From Linderina pennispora (lineage: Eukaryota; Kickxellomycota; Kickxellomycetes; Kickxellales; Kickxellaceae): DNA of 64,000 bases. Both the position numbers and the translations under genes were made by a program. The DNA lies in NCBI RefSeq assembly GCF_002104995.1, contig NW_024468263.1, positions 433,763 to 497,762 of the forward strand, read 5' to 3'. The notes below the pieces were generated by a model. The model worked only from the letters and a program-made list of their open reading frames with translations. It did no database searches and had not been told where the DNA came from. This document shows positions 1-10,895 of the stretch, in pieces. The number at the start of each line of letters is the position of its first letter. Positions within the stretch are counted from its first letter, which is position 1.

Positions 1-2409
1 AGATGCCGACTCTCGTCAATTTGCAACCAAGGCATATCCGGCAGATGATGGCTATTCTGTCGACCACTCATTCGTTGGTGGGAGGAGTAGGCAGGGAACT
101 ACACGCAGGCTTTGCTTGTTATTTTGCAGGAAACTGGGGTTGCGACTGGCGTGAAATAGGTGGTGTTCAAGACACGCCAGGGTACTGGCCGTCTTTTAAA
201 CCCCTAGGTGGACAACTCCCAACGACAGCTGCACATTCTCTCTCTACCACCACTACTCATAAATAACACTAGCTTACACTTGACACTCCTTATCATGTCT
301 ACATATGCAGACAAGAGGTATTCTGAATCACCATACCTTTGGTATAGTCTGTTCAACACAAAATTTGTCGTTTTGAATGGTTCTGACTCTGATACCATGA
401 AGAGACGGAGGCTATATATCGCCTGCAAGAGAGCCCAGCATGAGACGTCGACTCTGACTGACTACCTGCCATTTGCTGACGCCTACAAGAACCGCCCTTG
501 GCTAAGTTTATATCAACCCGAGTTCATGACGAAAGCCCCGCTCATACTGGAGTGCCAGGTCGAGTGCTCATGTACTGACAGCAGCTGCAAGAAGAGGCAT
601 GGGCGCGTTTGGAAGAGCAACGTCAAAGAGCTGAAAGATTGTGGTCTGCTGCCCTCGGTGAGCGAACTTTGCATAATCCTGTATAAGGACTGTCCGAAGG
701 ATCTCCATCTCGACGAGGCTATCCAAGAGCTCGGTATTCCCAGTGGCGCGATTGCCAACACGAGGCTTACCAAGTTCCTAGGACCTGGTTTGTCCCTTGC
801 TGGCAAGGACCAAGGTCCAGAAAACGCGAAAATGGAGATGGAACGGGTTGTCAAGTGTATCCTCGAGCACTGCCCGCATGTCGAGGAACCGTGGTTCCAT
901 CCAGAGCGCGTTTGGGGCCCAAACGAGGGAATTCTTTGTGAAATATCTGGTGTCGGAACGGAGATGATGACGATGCTTTGCAGTATGCTCCACCCGCGCC
1001 TAACGATGATGCAGGTCACACGGCCGTTCGCAGCCTATACCGACCAGCAATTCTCGCCAAGTCTCGAGTATCTCGCACTGGACCTGAAGCTTGTTTCGGA
1101 GCTCGTGCACTTGCCGCTTATCCCAACCGCCAATATTCGTCATCTCGAACTAATCGGAATCTCAAACAGCATCAACTGAGGCATTCTCAAAATGGGGGCA
1201 GATGGAAGTGTGCATTTCCCAAATCTCCAGACGCCTGTGTTGTGGTTCAAGACGCCAGCGATAGGCACTGTGCATTCTTCGCTGGACATATCCAGAGTTG
1301 TGATACCAGCGACCGTTGATGTCGAGGTTAATGGGATAAACAATAGCAAAGGCACCATCTGGAAATACTTCACAAAGGGATGCCACCAGCTGTCACCCAT
1401 TGAATATCCGTCGGTGCTTAGAGATATTGAGGTCTACAACCTCCAGCGCTCTAGACATTTCAAGCTCAGGTTGATCCCGGAAGAGGGTGATCACAGCAAG
1501 CCTCTCCCGCTTGTGGGGATGAGAAAGTTCTTTGGCCACAGGAACTGCGAAATCCGCAAAATGTCGGTGACTGGCATCAAGCTCATGGTACCTCCGACCG
1601 TGAATTTGCACAACGTGGGGGACCTTCATCTGTCTCTAGGAATCGCAGACAGCAACACCATTCTCAACCTGGCACACCGGCTGACGAGGCTGAGGATTCC
1701 GCGCATCCGCTGCTTCTCGATGTACCGCAAGGATTTGGACAATCCTGGGTGCAGGGTTCACTTTGTAAACAAGGATCATGAACTGGATATCATTGCTTTG
1801 CATGCAAGGAAGGTCCCGATGGTAGCCAGAAAGAGCCTGGTCTGCCTGCACCTGTACCCACGCATGGGGATTGATCCAAACGGGTTCATCGAGCTGGTGA
1901 CTTGGTTCCCAAACATGGCCGAGATACATGTTAATGGCGAGATAGCCGAGTATGTGGACCGGGCTTTTAATCCTCTTCCTGTCATAACCAGCGCGATTGA
2001 CCCAAGCACGGTGTAGTTCAGTTTTTCATCCGATTCCTTCTTTCACCTTTTATATCCGTACCTATCCGTATAAATGGTATCTGTGAACGAGCTACAGCGA
2101 AAATGAAGCATCGGCTAGAAGCGAACATACAGAGCGCTGCAAAGAGCCCATTGCTGAAAGGGCAGCTGTTATACGACTAGTCACGGGTAGCATAACCCGC
2201 TACATTTCCTGGATCACTAGCGTGCATCACATTGCGTATTACATCTTGTGCCCTACCAGCAGCTCCGGGACTGCTAAATATGGCTAGATTGCGGCACACC
2301 AGCACACAAGAAGTGGGTTTCTAGAACAAAAGCGGTCACGAAAGTGACATGTAGTTCTGAGTTATTCTGTTTATTGGCTCACAAACAGAGGGCGCTAGCT
2401 AATAAAAGG
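1..2409 (+). repeat. Long direct repeat, copy 1 (recent duplication)
   Basis: Bases 1 to about 2409 match 34565 to about 36973 in the same orientation at a constant offset of 34564, with roughly 95% identity by eye. The left edge of this copy lies outside the window. Identity falls sharply after the shared block ending gggcgctagctaata, where a much older and more divergent similarity takes over. Confidence 0.9.
295..2016 (+). pseudogene. Unrecognised gene, copy 1, interrupted by an in-frame TGA
   Basis: An ATG at 295 opens 294 codons ending at TGA 1177-1179. The same frame then stays open for another 278 codons to a stop at 2014-2016. The product would be soluble, with many short hydrophobic L-x-L strands reminiscent of leucine-rich repeats or F-box-type proteins, and a Cys cluster near residue 100 (ECSCTDSSCKKRH). 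I do not recognise the family. The TGA is also present in the second copy at 34859-36580, so it predates the duplication. Differences between the copies downstream of the TGA are mostly amino-acid changing (about 22 of 30 by eye), as expected without purifying selection. A short undetected intron or stop readthrough are alternatives. A TATA-like or other promoter signal was not evident. Confidence 0.6.
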
Positions 2410-3044
2410 AGGCACGCTTCACCTTTTTGAATTTTATATCTAGTTTCCGTTTGAATACAAATTTGCAATTTCCTTTGCCATACCCATGTTCAACCCTATC
2501 GATAATAATCATTTCAGATGCCTTTATGATGGGAAATTTACAAACGATAATAAAAAATCAATGCTTTGGTTCGACCTTGGCATGAGGTTGATAGAATATG
2601 TCCACATTTCGTGTTCATATCTGCCCATAGCATGTAGCCACTATAGGATTCAGATTCTGGACGCCCCTGATTAGGCCACAGAAAATCGAACTGGTGTCCT
2701 CAGTACTTTGGCTATATACCTTCAATACAATTTTTGAACATCTGTGGTATTCGAGAAACACTCGTGATGGCTTGAATGCCTGGAATAAGCTACACAAAAG
2801 CTATTTTAGCAACATTGTACATTGGTGCCTTTGTTTTATTTCTGCAAATGGTAGTGGTTGTCGGGTGGAGCTGAAACCATGTACAATAGTTATCTGCTGG
2901 CGAAAATGGGTGGAGTTGATAACCTATTTCCATATAAATCAACAGTCCAACATGGCTGTATGTATTTAAAATCTTTAGTTTTACAAACTACATACGCAAC
3001 ATTGCGATAGTCTAAACGTTATATTCCAAGTGCGGTTAGGAAAG
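2017..3044. other. Gene-poor tail of repeat copy 1
   Basis: No supportable gene. From about 2421 to 2720 the sequence resembles 37141-37440, but far less closely than the upstream repeat. It includes a shared core around 2486-2530 (cctatcgataataatc). Bases 2648-2694, read on the minus strand, carry an A-box-like string, TGGCCTAATCAGG, related to the tRNA-like relic at 37899-37954. The remainder is AT-rich and holds the 3' flank of the multicopper oxidase gene. Confidence 0.5.
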
Positions 3045-4736
3045 TTAGGAAGGAGGGATGTGTGTTGGTTCAGGCAGTCCAGGCAGCAAGCTACGAGGCA
3101 CGGTTGCCAGTGTCAGCGGTTCCGGTAGGCCGCTGAAATCGTACCCATTGTTGCCCGCGCCGTTCCCACCTCTTGGCATTCCCAACCTATCGCAGTGCTC
3201 TAGCAGCTCCTCAGGAATCTTCTGTCTGTGCTGGAGCACATCTGGTGCCTCGATGATGGTCACCTGCATGCCGCGGAACATATGGTCCATGACGTGGCAG
3301 TGCATCAGCCAGGCACCAGGGTTGTCAGCAACAAACCTGATCTTGACATATCCAAATGGCGGTGCCAGCACTGTGTCGCGGCGCATCGGGAACGGCCCAG
3401 ATCTTTGGAACCGTGGCGGCTCGGCTGGAATCAGCGCAGGCCCAGTGGTAGTATTGAGGCCAAGCAAGGGCCCGTACTCGACGACCTGGAAGTTGTGGCC
3501 GTGGAGGTGGATAGGGTGGTCGAGGTTCTTGCTGTTTATGATATTGAACTCGACGGCCTCCAGATGCCTCAGCACAATGGCGTGCGTCTGCGGGCCGTAC
3601 ACCTCCGGATCCATCGCCAGTCTGCCCATAGATGCCATGGAGAACAGCGACGGCGTGCGTGGCTCAATATAGGTGATGTTGTTGAAGCTCGTGTGGGACT
3701 GGCCGTTGGTGTACAGCTGGTCAGCGATGTGCAACTCAACGGAGCGAGAGACTTGCAGAATTGGCTCACGATCCTTGGATACCAGCTCAATGTCTTTGAC
3801 AACTCGGTAGTCTCCTGGGAATGGCACTTTCTTCACTGGCGCACGCTTCTTGTACTCCACCAGTCCCGTATACACCTGTGGGTTTCGGCCATTAACATTG
3901 GGCAGGAACGCCGCGTAAAGCGTCGCGTTGTATCGGTAGTTGAATCTGTTGGTGTCGTGTGCCTTCACTAGAACCGAGTAGCGCTGGCCAGGGCCCATGT
4001 TGAGGACATCGACAGGATATGGCAGCGAGTAGTAGCCGTCAGCCTCAATCACCTCCAGGGTGTGTCCAGGGATGCTGAACATAAAGCTTTCGGTAGTGCC
4101 CATGTTGATAACGCGAACGCGGTATGTCTTGCCAGGTTCGAACCGGATCGGCTCCGCTTCGTTACCGTGGTATCCGTTAATGAGGCCAGTAGGGAACGAT
4201 GCCGGTGGCGGGAACCTGTTGGCTGGGTCCAGAATTTCCGACTCCTTCTGTGGAAACTCCTTGGTGTACCAGTCCTCAAGCGCGAATGTATAGTCGCCAT
4301 CGTAATCATATGGCCTGACCCTGTCTCTGACAATAAAAGAAGTGCGTAGGCCGTCGGCATTTTGACCTTGGTCGTGGCCGTGGATCCAGTACGTGCCGGC
4401 CTGGCTGGTGTCGATATGGTATGTGTAGGAATCGCCAGGCGGTATACCGCACTCAGACACCATGGCCGCTCCGTCAAGGTAGCTGGTTCCGTTCTGGAAG
4501 AACCCATGTGTATGGACTGTGGTAGGCTGGTCTAGCGAGTTGTGCACGGTCAGCACCACGCGGTCGTACTGGTCCACTTCGATAGGTGGGACTGGTGTCT
4601 GGCCATTAACACCAATAACACGACGCATCTTGATACCATCGCGGTTGGCCATGACATAGCCGATGTCCCAGTTGATGGCGACATGGGCACCTAGAGAGAG
4701 GGAGCTAAAGAGAGATAGGAGAGCCGTTATTTTCAT
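3045..4736 (-). CDS. Secreted multicopper oxidase (laccase/ferroxidase type)
   Basis: 563 aa with a signal peptide of about 16 residues. Three cupredoxin domains with all four copper-binding motifs are visible: HTHG at residues 75-78, HGH at 119-121, HPIHLHGH at 407-414, and HCHVMDHMFRGM at 479-490, with Met490 in the axial type-1 position. Such enzymes oxidise phenols or Fe(II) and reduce oxygen to water. No C-terminal membrane segment is present, unlike yeast Fet3, so a soluble extracellular laccase-like enzyme is favoured; the substrate cannot be read from sequence. No intron is needed. The gene is convergent with nothing nearby and has its promoter in 4737-5324. A relative that has lost its ligands lies at 39570-40910. 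Confidence 0.93.
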   Translation of the reverse strand: MKITALLSLFSSLSLGAHVAINWDIGYVMANRDGIKMRRVIGVNGQTPVPPIEVDQYDRVVLTVHNSLDQPTTVHTHGFFQNGTSYLDGAAMVSECGIPPGDSYTYHIDTSQAGTYWIHGHDQGQNADGLRTSFIVRDRVRPYDYDGDYTFALEDWYTKEFPQKESEILDPANRFPPPASFPTGLINGYHGNEAEPIRFEPGKTYRVRVINMGTTESFMFSIPGHTLEVIEADGYYSLPYPVDVLNMGPGQRYSVLVKAHDTNRFNYRYNATLYAAFLPNVNGRNPQVYTGLVEYKKRAPVKKVPFPGDYRVVKDIELVSKDREPILQVSRSVELHIADQLYTNGQSHTSFNNITYIEPRTPSLFSMASMGRLAMDPEVYGPQTHAIVLRHLEAVEFNIINSKNLDHPIHLHGHNFQVVEYGPLLGLNTTTGPALIPAEPPRFQRSGPFPMRRDTVLAPPFGYVKIRFVADNPGAWLMHCHVMDHMFRGMQVTIIEAPDVLQHRQKIPEELLEHCDRLGMPRGGNGAGNNGYDFSGLPEPLTLATVPRSLLPGLPEPTHIPPS

Positions 4737-5324
4737 GATAAAATAGGGTGGAAAAGGGGGAGGAAGGGGGAGGAGGAAAGAGGGAAGAGGAAAGGGGATA
4801 GTGTGTTGAACGGCGCGAGCCTCAAATGTGGTCTTATAAGCGCAAATCGCTCATTACATGAGCAAAAAACGCGCACTCTGATCATGACTTGCCTGCAGCA
4901 TGGAAGCCTCCTCTCCATAGCTTTCAGACCTGGTGCCAAGCTATAGGTCTTTGAGGAGCCACTCATGGCTTCCGCAATTCTGCAAGCAGGTGCTGTCTGG
5001 TTTGATGTCGCGCCGGTGTCCAAATGTGCCACTGTGCGCAGGACAATGTCTGGTGCGTGAGGCTTGAGTGCTACACCTCATTTTAGATTGGCGAAAACAA
5101 TATGACGTACAGTAGCAGCACAAGTATATTATATGCTAGAATGCCCAATGCATGCGGCTTAGGAACAATGCTCCCCTAGTGGGCAATCCAGACAATGTGT
5201 TGTAGGCTAGAAAAGGGCAATTCAAAATATTGCATAGCGGCTTTGTTTACATATTGGAGGGTATGCACAGGTCTGCTCTGCTATTGCAGCTGCCGCAATG
5301 TTCTGCCAAAACAAACCGGGCCTA
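4737..5324. other. Intergenic region upstream of multicopper oxidase
   Basis: Holds the oxidase promoter and the 3' flank of clpP. A purine-rich tract (gga/aggg repeats, about 4745-4800 on the plus strand) would form a pyrimidine-rich leader directly before the oxidase ATG. No gene is supported. Confidence 0.5.
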
Positions 5325-6047
5325 CTACTTTGCACGCTTCTCGATAACACGGTCAATGAGACCGAAGGCCAAAGCCTCCTCCGGGTTCATAAAGTTGTCC
5401 CTCTCCATCGACCTCTCGATAACGGCAATATCCTGACCGCTGTGCTCCACATACAGCTTGTTCAGTCTCTCTCGTGTCTTGAGGATCTCTCGTGCGTGAA
5501 TCGCAATGTCCGATGCCTGCCCCTCGGCGCCACCACTGGGCTGATGGATCATAATCGACGAGTTCGGCAGCGCAAACCTCTGGCCCTTGGCGCCCGCCGT
5601 CAGAAGCAGCGACCCCATCGAGCATGCCTGGCCGATGCACAGCGTGGACACTGGGCATTGCACGTACTGCATGGTATCATAGATCGCCATTCCTGCGGTG
5701 ACGCTGCCGCCGGGGCTGTTGATGTACATGGAGATGGGCTTTTCGGGGTCCTCGGCCTCGAGGAAGAGCAGCTGCGCGACGACAAGTGAGCTGAGGGAGT
5801 CGTTGACCGGTCCGTTCAGCATGATGATGCGCTCTTTGAGGAGCCGCGAGAAGATGTCGAAGGAGCGCTCGCCACGCGCGGACTGCTCGATCACGATAGG
5901 CACGAGGCCGGACGCAGTCGTTTGGTGCTGTGTTGAGGCGGTGACTGCCGGTGCGAAGCCGAACGGCGACTGGTGGTACTGCCGCAGACCGCCGGCGAGA
6001 ATGCGAGGTGCCCTGGATACTGTGCAAAGGAGTCGGGACGCAAACAT
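5325..6047 (-). CDS. clpP: Mitochondrial ATP-dependent Clp protease proteolytic subunit
   Basis: 240 aa from the ATG at 6047. That start yields an Arg-rich, acidic-free N-terminus ([15 protein letters not shown]) typical of a mitochondrial presequence. An upstream in-frame ATG at 6158 would add a hydrophobic stretch and is less likely. The serine-protease triad is visible: Ser143 in GQACSMGS, His168 in MIHQPSGG and Asp217 in MERDNF. The mature part matches the usual ~195-residue ClpP. With ClpX it degrades proteins in the matrix. Some fungi (e.g. Saccharomyces) lack ClpP, so its presence is informative for phylogeny. Head-to-head with the PITH gene, sharing about 240 bp. Confidence 0.95.
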   Translation of the reverse strand: MFASRLLCTVSRAPRILAGGLRQYHQSPFGFAPAVTASTQHQTTASGLVPIVIEQSARGERSFDIFSRLLKERIIMLNGPVNDSLSSLVVAQLLFLEAEDPEKPISMYINSPGGSVTAGMAIYDTMQYVQCPVSTLCIGQACSMGSLLLTAGAKGQRFALPNSSIMIHQPSGGAEGQASDIAIHAREILKTRERLNKLYVEHSGQDIAVIERSMERDNFMNPEEALAFGLIDRVIEKRAK

Positions 6048-6290
6048 TGGAATGAGTATGAGTAAATTAGCGGCAATGTAAAAAACAAAAGCAAAATTCA
6101 ACGAGAAATAGATAGCGGCTGTATGCACCAAGCTCAGGAAGGGTGACTTGGTCTGCATTTTAGCAGGTGTTGTGATGGGACACGTAATCAGCCCAAAACC
6201 GTATCACGGGCTGGCCGACGCACATGTAAGAAAATCCTCTAGTCACGGGGCATCGCGTTCTCCTCAGCCTTTCCCTCCGAGATCCACAGC

Positions 6291-6992
6291 ATGAACTGCC
6301 AGAACGAAGCCAACGAAGACGACTACCACGCCCACGAGCACGGCCACGGCCACGGCCATGGACACAATCACAGCCATGGGCACGGCCACGATCACGACCA
6401 CGATCACGACCACGATGCCGAGGACTTGGGGTTCGCCGACTCCCTCTACAGCAAGATCCTGGTGGACAACACGACGTGTCTGAACGAGGCCGAGCCCAAC
6501 TCCATCCACGGGGTCTTCAAGCCGCACCACCTGCGCCTCGACACGCAAAAGTTTGTTGAGAGCGACTGCGACGAGGAGCTGCTTATCCACGTGCCTTTCA
6601 ATGGCATGGTCAAGCTCAAGTCAATTCTGCTGTGGGGCGGAGCCGGCGAGTCAGCGCCCAAGCACATGAAGGTGTTTGCCAACAGAGACGACCTCGACTT
6701 TGACAATGTCAATGACACGACGTGCACGCAGGCGTGGGATCTGGTGGAGGGTGCGCGCCAGCCGGTCGAGTATCCGACGAGGATTGCAAAGTTCAATAGT
6801 GTGCGGTCGCTAGCCATCTTCCTGCCAAGCAACTTTGGCGCCGACGAGACGACAGTCTACTACCTGGGGTTCCGCGGCGAGTGGACGGAGCTGAAGGAGA
6901 ACCCGCTGATCACGGTGTATGAGCTCAGGCCGAATGTGGCCGACCACAAGACGCCTGCGGATGAGCTGGTGGGCCACAACTCTGTTTTGTAA
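6291..6992 (+). CDS. PITH-domain protein with His-rich N-terminus (PITHD1-like)
   Basis: 233 aa. Residues 13-42 are a dense His-Gly/His-Asp repeat (HGHGHGHGHNHSHGHGHDHD). The rest is a PITH (DUF1000) domain, recognisable by FADSLYSKI, CLNE, KLKSILLWGG, VKVFANRDDLDFDN and TVYYLGFRGEW. PITH domains occur as the C-terminal domain of thioredoxin-like proteins and in proteasome-interacting proteins such as PITHD1. The His tract is probably a metal-binding tail; human PITHD1 also begins with a short His-rich stretch, and here it is expanded. Divergent from clpP with a compact shared promoter region (6048-6290). Confidence 0.92.
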   Translation: MNCQNEANEDDYHAHEHGHGHGHGHNHSHGHGHDHDHDHDHDAEDLGFADSLYSKILVDNTTCLNEAEPNSIHGVFKPHHLRLDTQKFVESDCDEELLIHVPFNGMVKLKSILLWGGAGESAPKHMKVFANRDDLDFDNVNDTTCTQAWDLVEGARQPVEYPTRIAKFNSVRSLAIFLPSNFGADETTVYYLGFRGEWTELKENPLITVYELRPNVADHKTPADELVGHNSVL

Positions 6993-7135
6993 AGGGGGAC
7001 GATCCTGCCCCTAGTAATAAATTTCTTTCTCGCATTCAGTGGTTGTTTTCGGAAATAGGTTCGCGGGACCGACCTGCTTCTTTCTTTTCTGTTAATATTT
7101 TTCTCTTTCCGCATTTCCATAGCGCACTCAGCTAA

Positions 7136-8583
7136 ATGACTCTTGCGAAGCGGGTCACGTACTACTATGACGGTGAGTATGCCTGTGCATGTGCGCGGGG
7201 GCTGTGCCTTAGCACCGGGAGGAGAGAAGCGCAACCTGCTCACACGCATTTTATCGCGTAGACGAGGTGGGCAACTACAACTACGGGTACAACCACCCCA
7301 TGAAGCCGTACCGCATTCGCATGGCGCACAACATCATCACGTCGTACGGGCTGGACAAGAAGATGACAGTCATGCGGCCGTCGCGCGCAACAGCACACCA
7401 GATGACGCGGTTCCACTGCGACGACTATGTCAAGTATCTCAGCCGCCTGACCCCCGAGCTGGCCGAGGTGGACCCAATGCAGCTGAACCGGTACATCTGC
7501 ACAGAGGACTGCCCGGTGTTTGACGGGGTGTACGAGTTCAGCTCCATTTCGGCTGGCGGGTCGATTGCCGCAGCCAAGCGCATCAACCACGGCGAGTCGG
7601 ACATTGTCATTAATTGGGCCGGTGGGCTGCATCACGCGAAGAAGGAAGGTGCGTCTGGCTTCTGCTACATCAACGACATTGTGCTGGCGATTCTGGAGCT
7701 GCTTCGGTACCACCAGCGCGTGCTGTATCTGGACATTGATGTGCACCATGGCGACGGAGTCGAGGAGGCGTTTTATTCGACTGACCGCGTCATGTCGGTG
7801 AGCTTCCACAAGTTTGGGGACTTTTTCCCAGGCACAGGCCACCTCAACGACATTGGAGTAGGCAAAGGCAAGAATCACGCAGTCAACATCCCGCTTAGAG
7901 ACGGAGTCGACGACGAGAGCTACCGGGGGATTTTTGAGCCGATCATGAAGATGGTGATGGAGCGGTTCCAGCCGGGGGCTGTGGTGATGCAGTGTGGCAC
8001 TGACTCGCTGTCGGGCGACCGTATCGGGTGTTTCAACCTTAGCATGAGGGGACATGCTGCTTGCGTCGACTTCATGAAGTCGTTTGGCGTGCCAATGATA
8101 TGCCTGGGTGGTGGCGGCTACACGATCCGCAATGTCGCCCGCACGTGGGCGTACGAAACCTCGGTTCTGTTAGGCGAACCGGTCAGCTCGGTGCTGCCGT
8201 ACACTGAGCACTACGACTTCTTTGGGCCTGATTTCTCGCTCGACGTGCCGTCAAGCAACATGGAAAACCACAACACGCCCGAGTACCTTGGCAAAATACT
8301 AGTGGCTATTTCGGAGCGGCTGCGTGAAATCGGACATGCACCAGGCGTGCAGATGCAGGAGGTGCCGAGAGATTGGCCGGAGGAGAGCGACGGAGAGCAC
8401 GACGACCGAGAGATGGATCGCAAGCCCGAGTCGAAGCAGACGAGGCGCCAGCGGGAGGCGCGGATTGTGCCCATCACCGAGGTGTACGAGTCCGAGGACG
8501 AGGACGAATTTGCTCCAAGGAATCTGTCGTCCTATCGCCATACTGGAACAGCGACGCGGCCAGCTCGTGGAGGCGCAAAGTGA
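7136..8583 (+). CDS. RPD3: Class I histone deacetylase (Rpd3/HDAC1 type), two exons
   Basis: Exon 1 is 7136-7172 ([12 protein letters not shown] plus one base). An 89-nt intron, 7173-7261 (gtgagt...cgtag), precedes exon 2, 7262-8583. The join restores the family N-terminus [20 protein letters not shown]. Total about 451 aa. Catalytic features: [16 protein letters not shown] (active-site His pair), [15 protein letters not shown] (zinc-binding Asp/His), and [15 protein letters not shown] containing the second zinc Asp region and catalytic loop. The C-terminal tail is acidic (YESEDEDEF) and ends in an Arg/Gly-rich stretch. It deacetylates histone tails within Sin3-type corepressor complexes in the nucleus. 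Confidence 0.96.
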
Positions 8584-8809
8584 ACAGAAGCAAGGGCAAG
8601 AAAATTGCTTTTATTGCTGCAGACAGAAGCAAGGGTATCCAGCTTTACTGTTATTAGCATGATATAAACCACACTGCCCTATGGCTTGCATGTGTTTAAT
8701 TTTTGGTGGTCGCAATACATGCTATATAATCCTTCTCGTATCGTCCCAAACCTGCCATTATTTTCGCATATCTCTGGACTGGATAAACCCTTGTATTGAT
8801 TCACAACAA

Positions 8810-9847
8810 ATGAGACTGTTTGGTGCCTCGTCTTCGCTGCTGCTTGGTCTTAGCGCCATGTGGCCTACCGGTAGTTTTGCGCTGACACCCTCGTCATCTG
8901 TGTCAGCACACTCCGCAGCACCAGCACACCCTGTTCTGCCTACAGCAAAGGCACATTCTGCTATCCGCGTACCTGCGCAAGGCGACGAGCTACGGATCCT
9001 CTGCCGCCTCAATGCCGACCGCCAACGGCGCCGCCTTCCCTCGGTGTTTCTCCACCGCACGCTGTCCCAGGTTGCTGCCGAGCTCGGCACCCGGTACGCA
9101 GACGGCGAGTTCTCCTCCAATGACTTCAGCACTCTGGTGTCGTCCAAGATCTTCCCGCTGGGCAGCTCCGTCAGCACCAGCTACAAGATCATCGGCACTG
9201 TGTACTCGGACGCTGAGTATGTGGTGAACCTGGAGACCTCGCTTTACAGCTCTGTGTTTGCTGGCGACCTGGATGCAATTGGGCTGTACCAGGACAAAGG
9301 CATATATACACTTGTGCTAGCGTCGGGACTGAGCGCTAAGCCGGCAAGCGTCGAGGCGTGCCCGGTGACACGTGAGCAGTTCACACCGCCCACCACCACG
9401 CCAGGACCGCCGGGAAACACTGTGAACGGTGTGGATCTGCTGCAGTTCCTGTGCTCTATCAACAACGAGCGTGCTGCCGCCGGTGCTGCTCCCCTGGCTG
9501 TACACGGCGCGTTAACCAACGAAGCATCCGAGCAGGCCCGCATAATGAGTATCCTGGGCAGGTACACGGTTGACGGCCCAAGACATGTCGACGAGGCTAT
9601 CTATGCGCAGGGCGTCAGCATCGCAAAGCTTGGCTGGGTTGCCGGTGACTCGTTCACCAGCATCAGCTCTCTCACCAACCTGCTGATGGCAACGTACAGC
9701 AGCCAGGTGCTGGACCCGGCATTCAATGTCGTTGGAGTTGCACAGGATTCTGGCTTCTGGTCGGTCATCCTGGGCAAGGTCAACCGCAACATCGTCGCTG
9801 GCAAAAAGTGCCCAAAGGACATGGGCGAGGTCGCATTCACGAGCTGA
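8810..9847 (+). CDS. Secreted protein with two tandem CAP-like (SCP/PR-1-like) modules
   Basis: 345 aa from the ATG at 8810, chosen because it starts a clear signal peptide (MRLFGASSSLLLGLSA...). An in-frame ATG at 8681 would put an implausible leader before it. Two homologous modules follow: one around residues 55-175 and one around 205-335. Each begins with a helix of the pattern LRxLCRxNxxR / LLQFLCSINNER and ends with a strand similar to VGVAQDSGFWSVILG. They are separated by a Pro/Thr-rich linker (PPTTTPGPPG). The pattern resembles fungal SCP/PR-1-like proteins, but canonical CAP His/Glu residues are not obvious, so assignment is moderate. Extracellular; substrate unknown. Confidence 0.7.
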   Translation: MRLFGASSSLLLGLSAMWPTGSFALTPSSSVSAHSAAPAHPVLPTAKAHSAIRVPAQGDELRILCRLNADRQRRRLPSVFLHRTLSQVAAELGTRYADGEFSSNDFSTLVSSKIFPLGSSVSTSYKIIGTVYSDAEYVVNLETSLYSSVFAGDLDAIGLYQDKGIYTLVLASGLSAKPASVEACPVTREQFTPPTTTPGPPGNTVNGVDLLQFLCSINNERAAAGAAPLAVHGALTNEASEQARIMSILGRYTVDGPRHVDEAIYAQGVSIAKLGWVAGDSFTSISSLTNLLMATYSSQVLDPAFNVVGVAQDSGFWSVILGKVNRNIVAGKKCPKDMGEVAFTS

Positions 9848-10116
9848 GTCGGCAACTCGACTCGGGCGGGGGCAGCTGCAAGGGGTTTGATGGCGAGCCA
9901 ATCAGACCAGCCCAGCGCTCTGAGAAGCGCTGCTGGGCTTGATGCGGGCAGCGCTGCTTGAATTGTTCAGTAGTCTTCATAGCGTGTAGCTTGCCTGCAT
10001 TTCAAACCGTTCGCCAATTCGCGCCTTGTGGGCATCTCTTTCTCCTAGCACTTCCCTTTCTCTATTTCCTTCCTGTTGTGTGTTCTAATCCTCAGATTAT
10101 AAAAAAGAGAGACACA

Positions 10117-10767
10117 ATGCTTCGTTCAGCACTCCTCGTGGCGGTTGTGGCCCTGGCCAATCTCACCAATGGTCTGCATTTCTACCTGCGCGATGGCGAG
10201 CAGCAGTGCTTCCTCGAAGAGCTCCCCAAGGGATTCATCGTAACCGGCCACTACAAGACCGAAGAGTGGCGCGAGGCCGATGCGCGGTATGTCGAGAACC
10301 CTGCGATCGGGGTCACAATCACTGCCGACGACAACGACGCGTCGCATCGGGTCATGAACCAGAAGGGCAGCCACCAGGGCAAGTTTTCGTTCACTGCCGC
10401 TGCGGCCGGCCAGCACACGATCTGCGTGCAGGCGCAGGGCGCCCAGGGCGGCGGCTGGCTGTCGTCGTCGGTCGTCAGGTTCACGCTCGATATGGGACTT
10501 GGTGAGGCCGACGATGGTGGCCGGGCGGCTATTGAGAAGATCAAGGACATTTCGCAGAAGATCAACATTTTGAATGCGCAGTTGGAGGAGATCAAGACCG
10601 AGCAAAAGTACCAGCGCGAGAGGGAGCTTGAGTTTGACGGCGCCACGGCCAGCATCAAGAGAAGGGTGCTGTACTGGGCGTTCATTCAGCTCGGCATTGT
10701 TGCTGCTGTCTGCTACTGGCAGCTGCACCACCTGCGTCGCTTCTTTGAGTCCAAGAAGCTGGTGTAA
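10117..10767 (+). CDS. p24-alpha family cargo receptor (Erp/TMED4/9 type)
   Basis: 216 aa. Start at ATG 10117, which gives a signal peptide (MLRSALLVAVVALANLTNG). A GOLD domain with the conserved Cys pair (QQCFLEE and HTICVQ) is followed by a coiled-coil segment (IEKIKDISQKINILNAQLEE), one C-terminal membrane span (VLYWAFIQLGIVAAVCYW) and a short cytosolic tail, LRRFFESKKLV. The FF plus KKxx tail is the COPII/COPI sorting signal and closely matches the p24-alpha subfamily. Cycles between ER and Golgi selecting cargo such as GPI-anchored proteins. Confidence 0.95.
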   Translation: MLRSALLVAVVALANLTNGLHFYLRDGEQQCFLEELPKGFIVTGHYKTEEWREADARYVENPAIGVTITADDNDASHRVMNQKGSHQGKFSFTAAAAGQHTICVQAQGAQGGGWLSSSVVRFTLDMGLGEADDGGRAAIEKIKDISQKINILNAQLEEIKTEQKYQRERELEFDGATASIKRRVLYWAFIQLGIVAAVCYWQLHHLRRFFESKKLV

Positions 10768-10834
10768 GCAGGCGTCGCCTTTCTCCATCTTTCTCCATTA
10801 AATGCAAAGTGCTCTTTCTACACGCGACATGTAT

Positions 10835-10895
10835 GTATGCATGTGGGTGGGTGTGTGTGTATGTGTGTGTATGTGGGTGTATGTGGGTGTGTGAT
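10835..10895. repeat. TG-rich microsatellite
   Basis: Imperfect (TG)n/(TATG)n/(GGGTG)n tract just downstream of the p24 gene. Confidence 0.85.
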
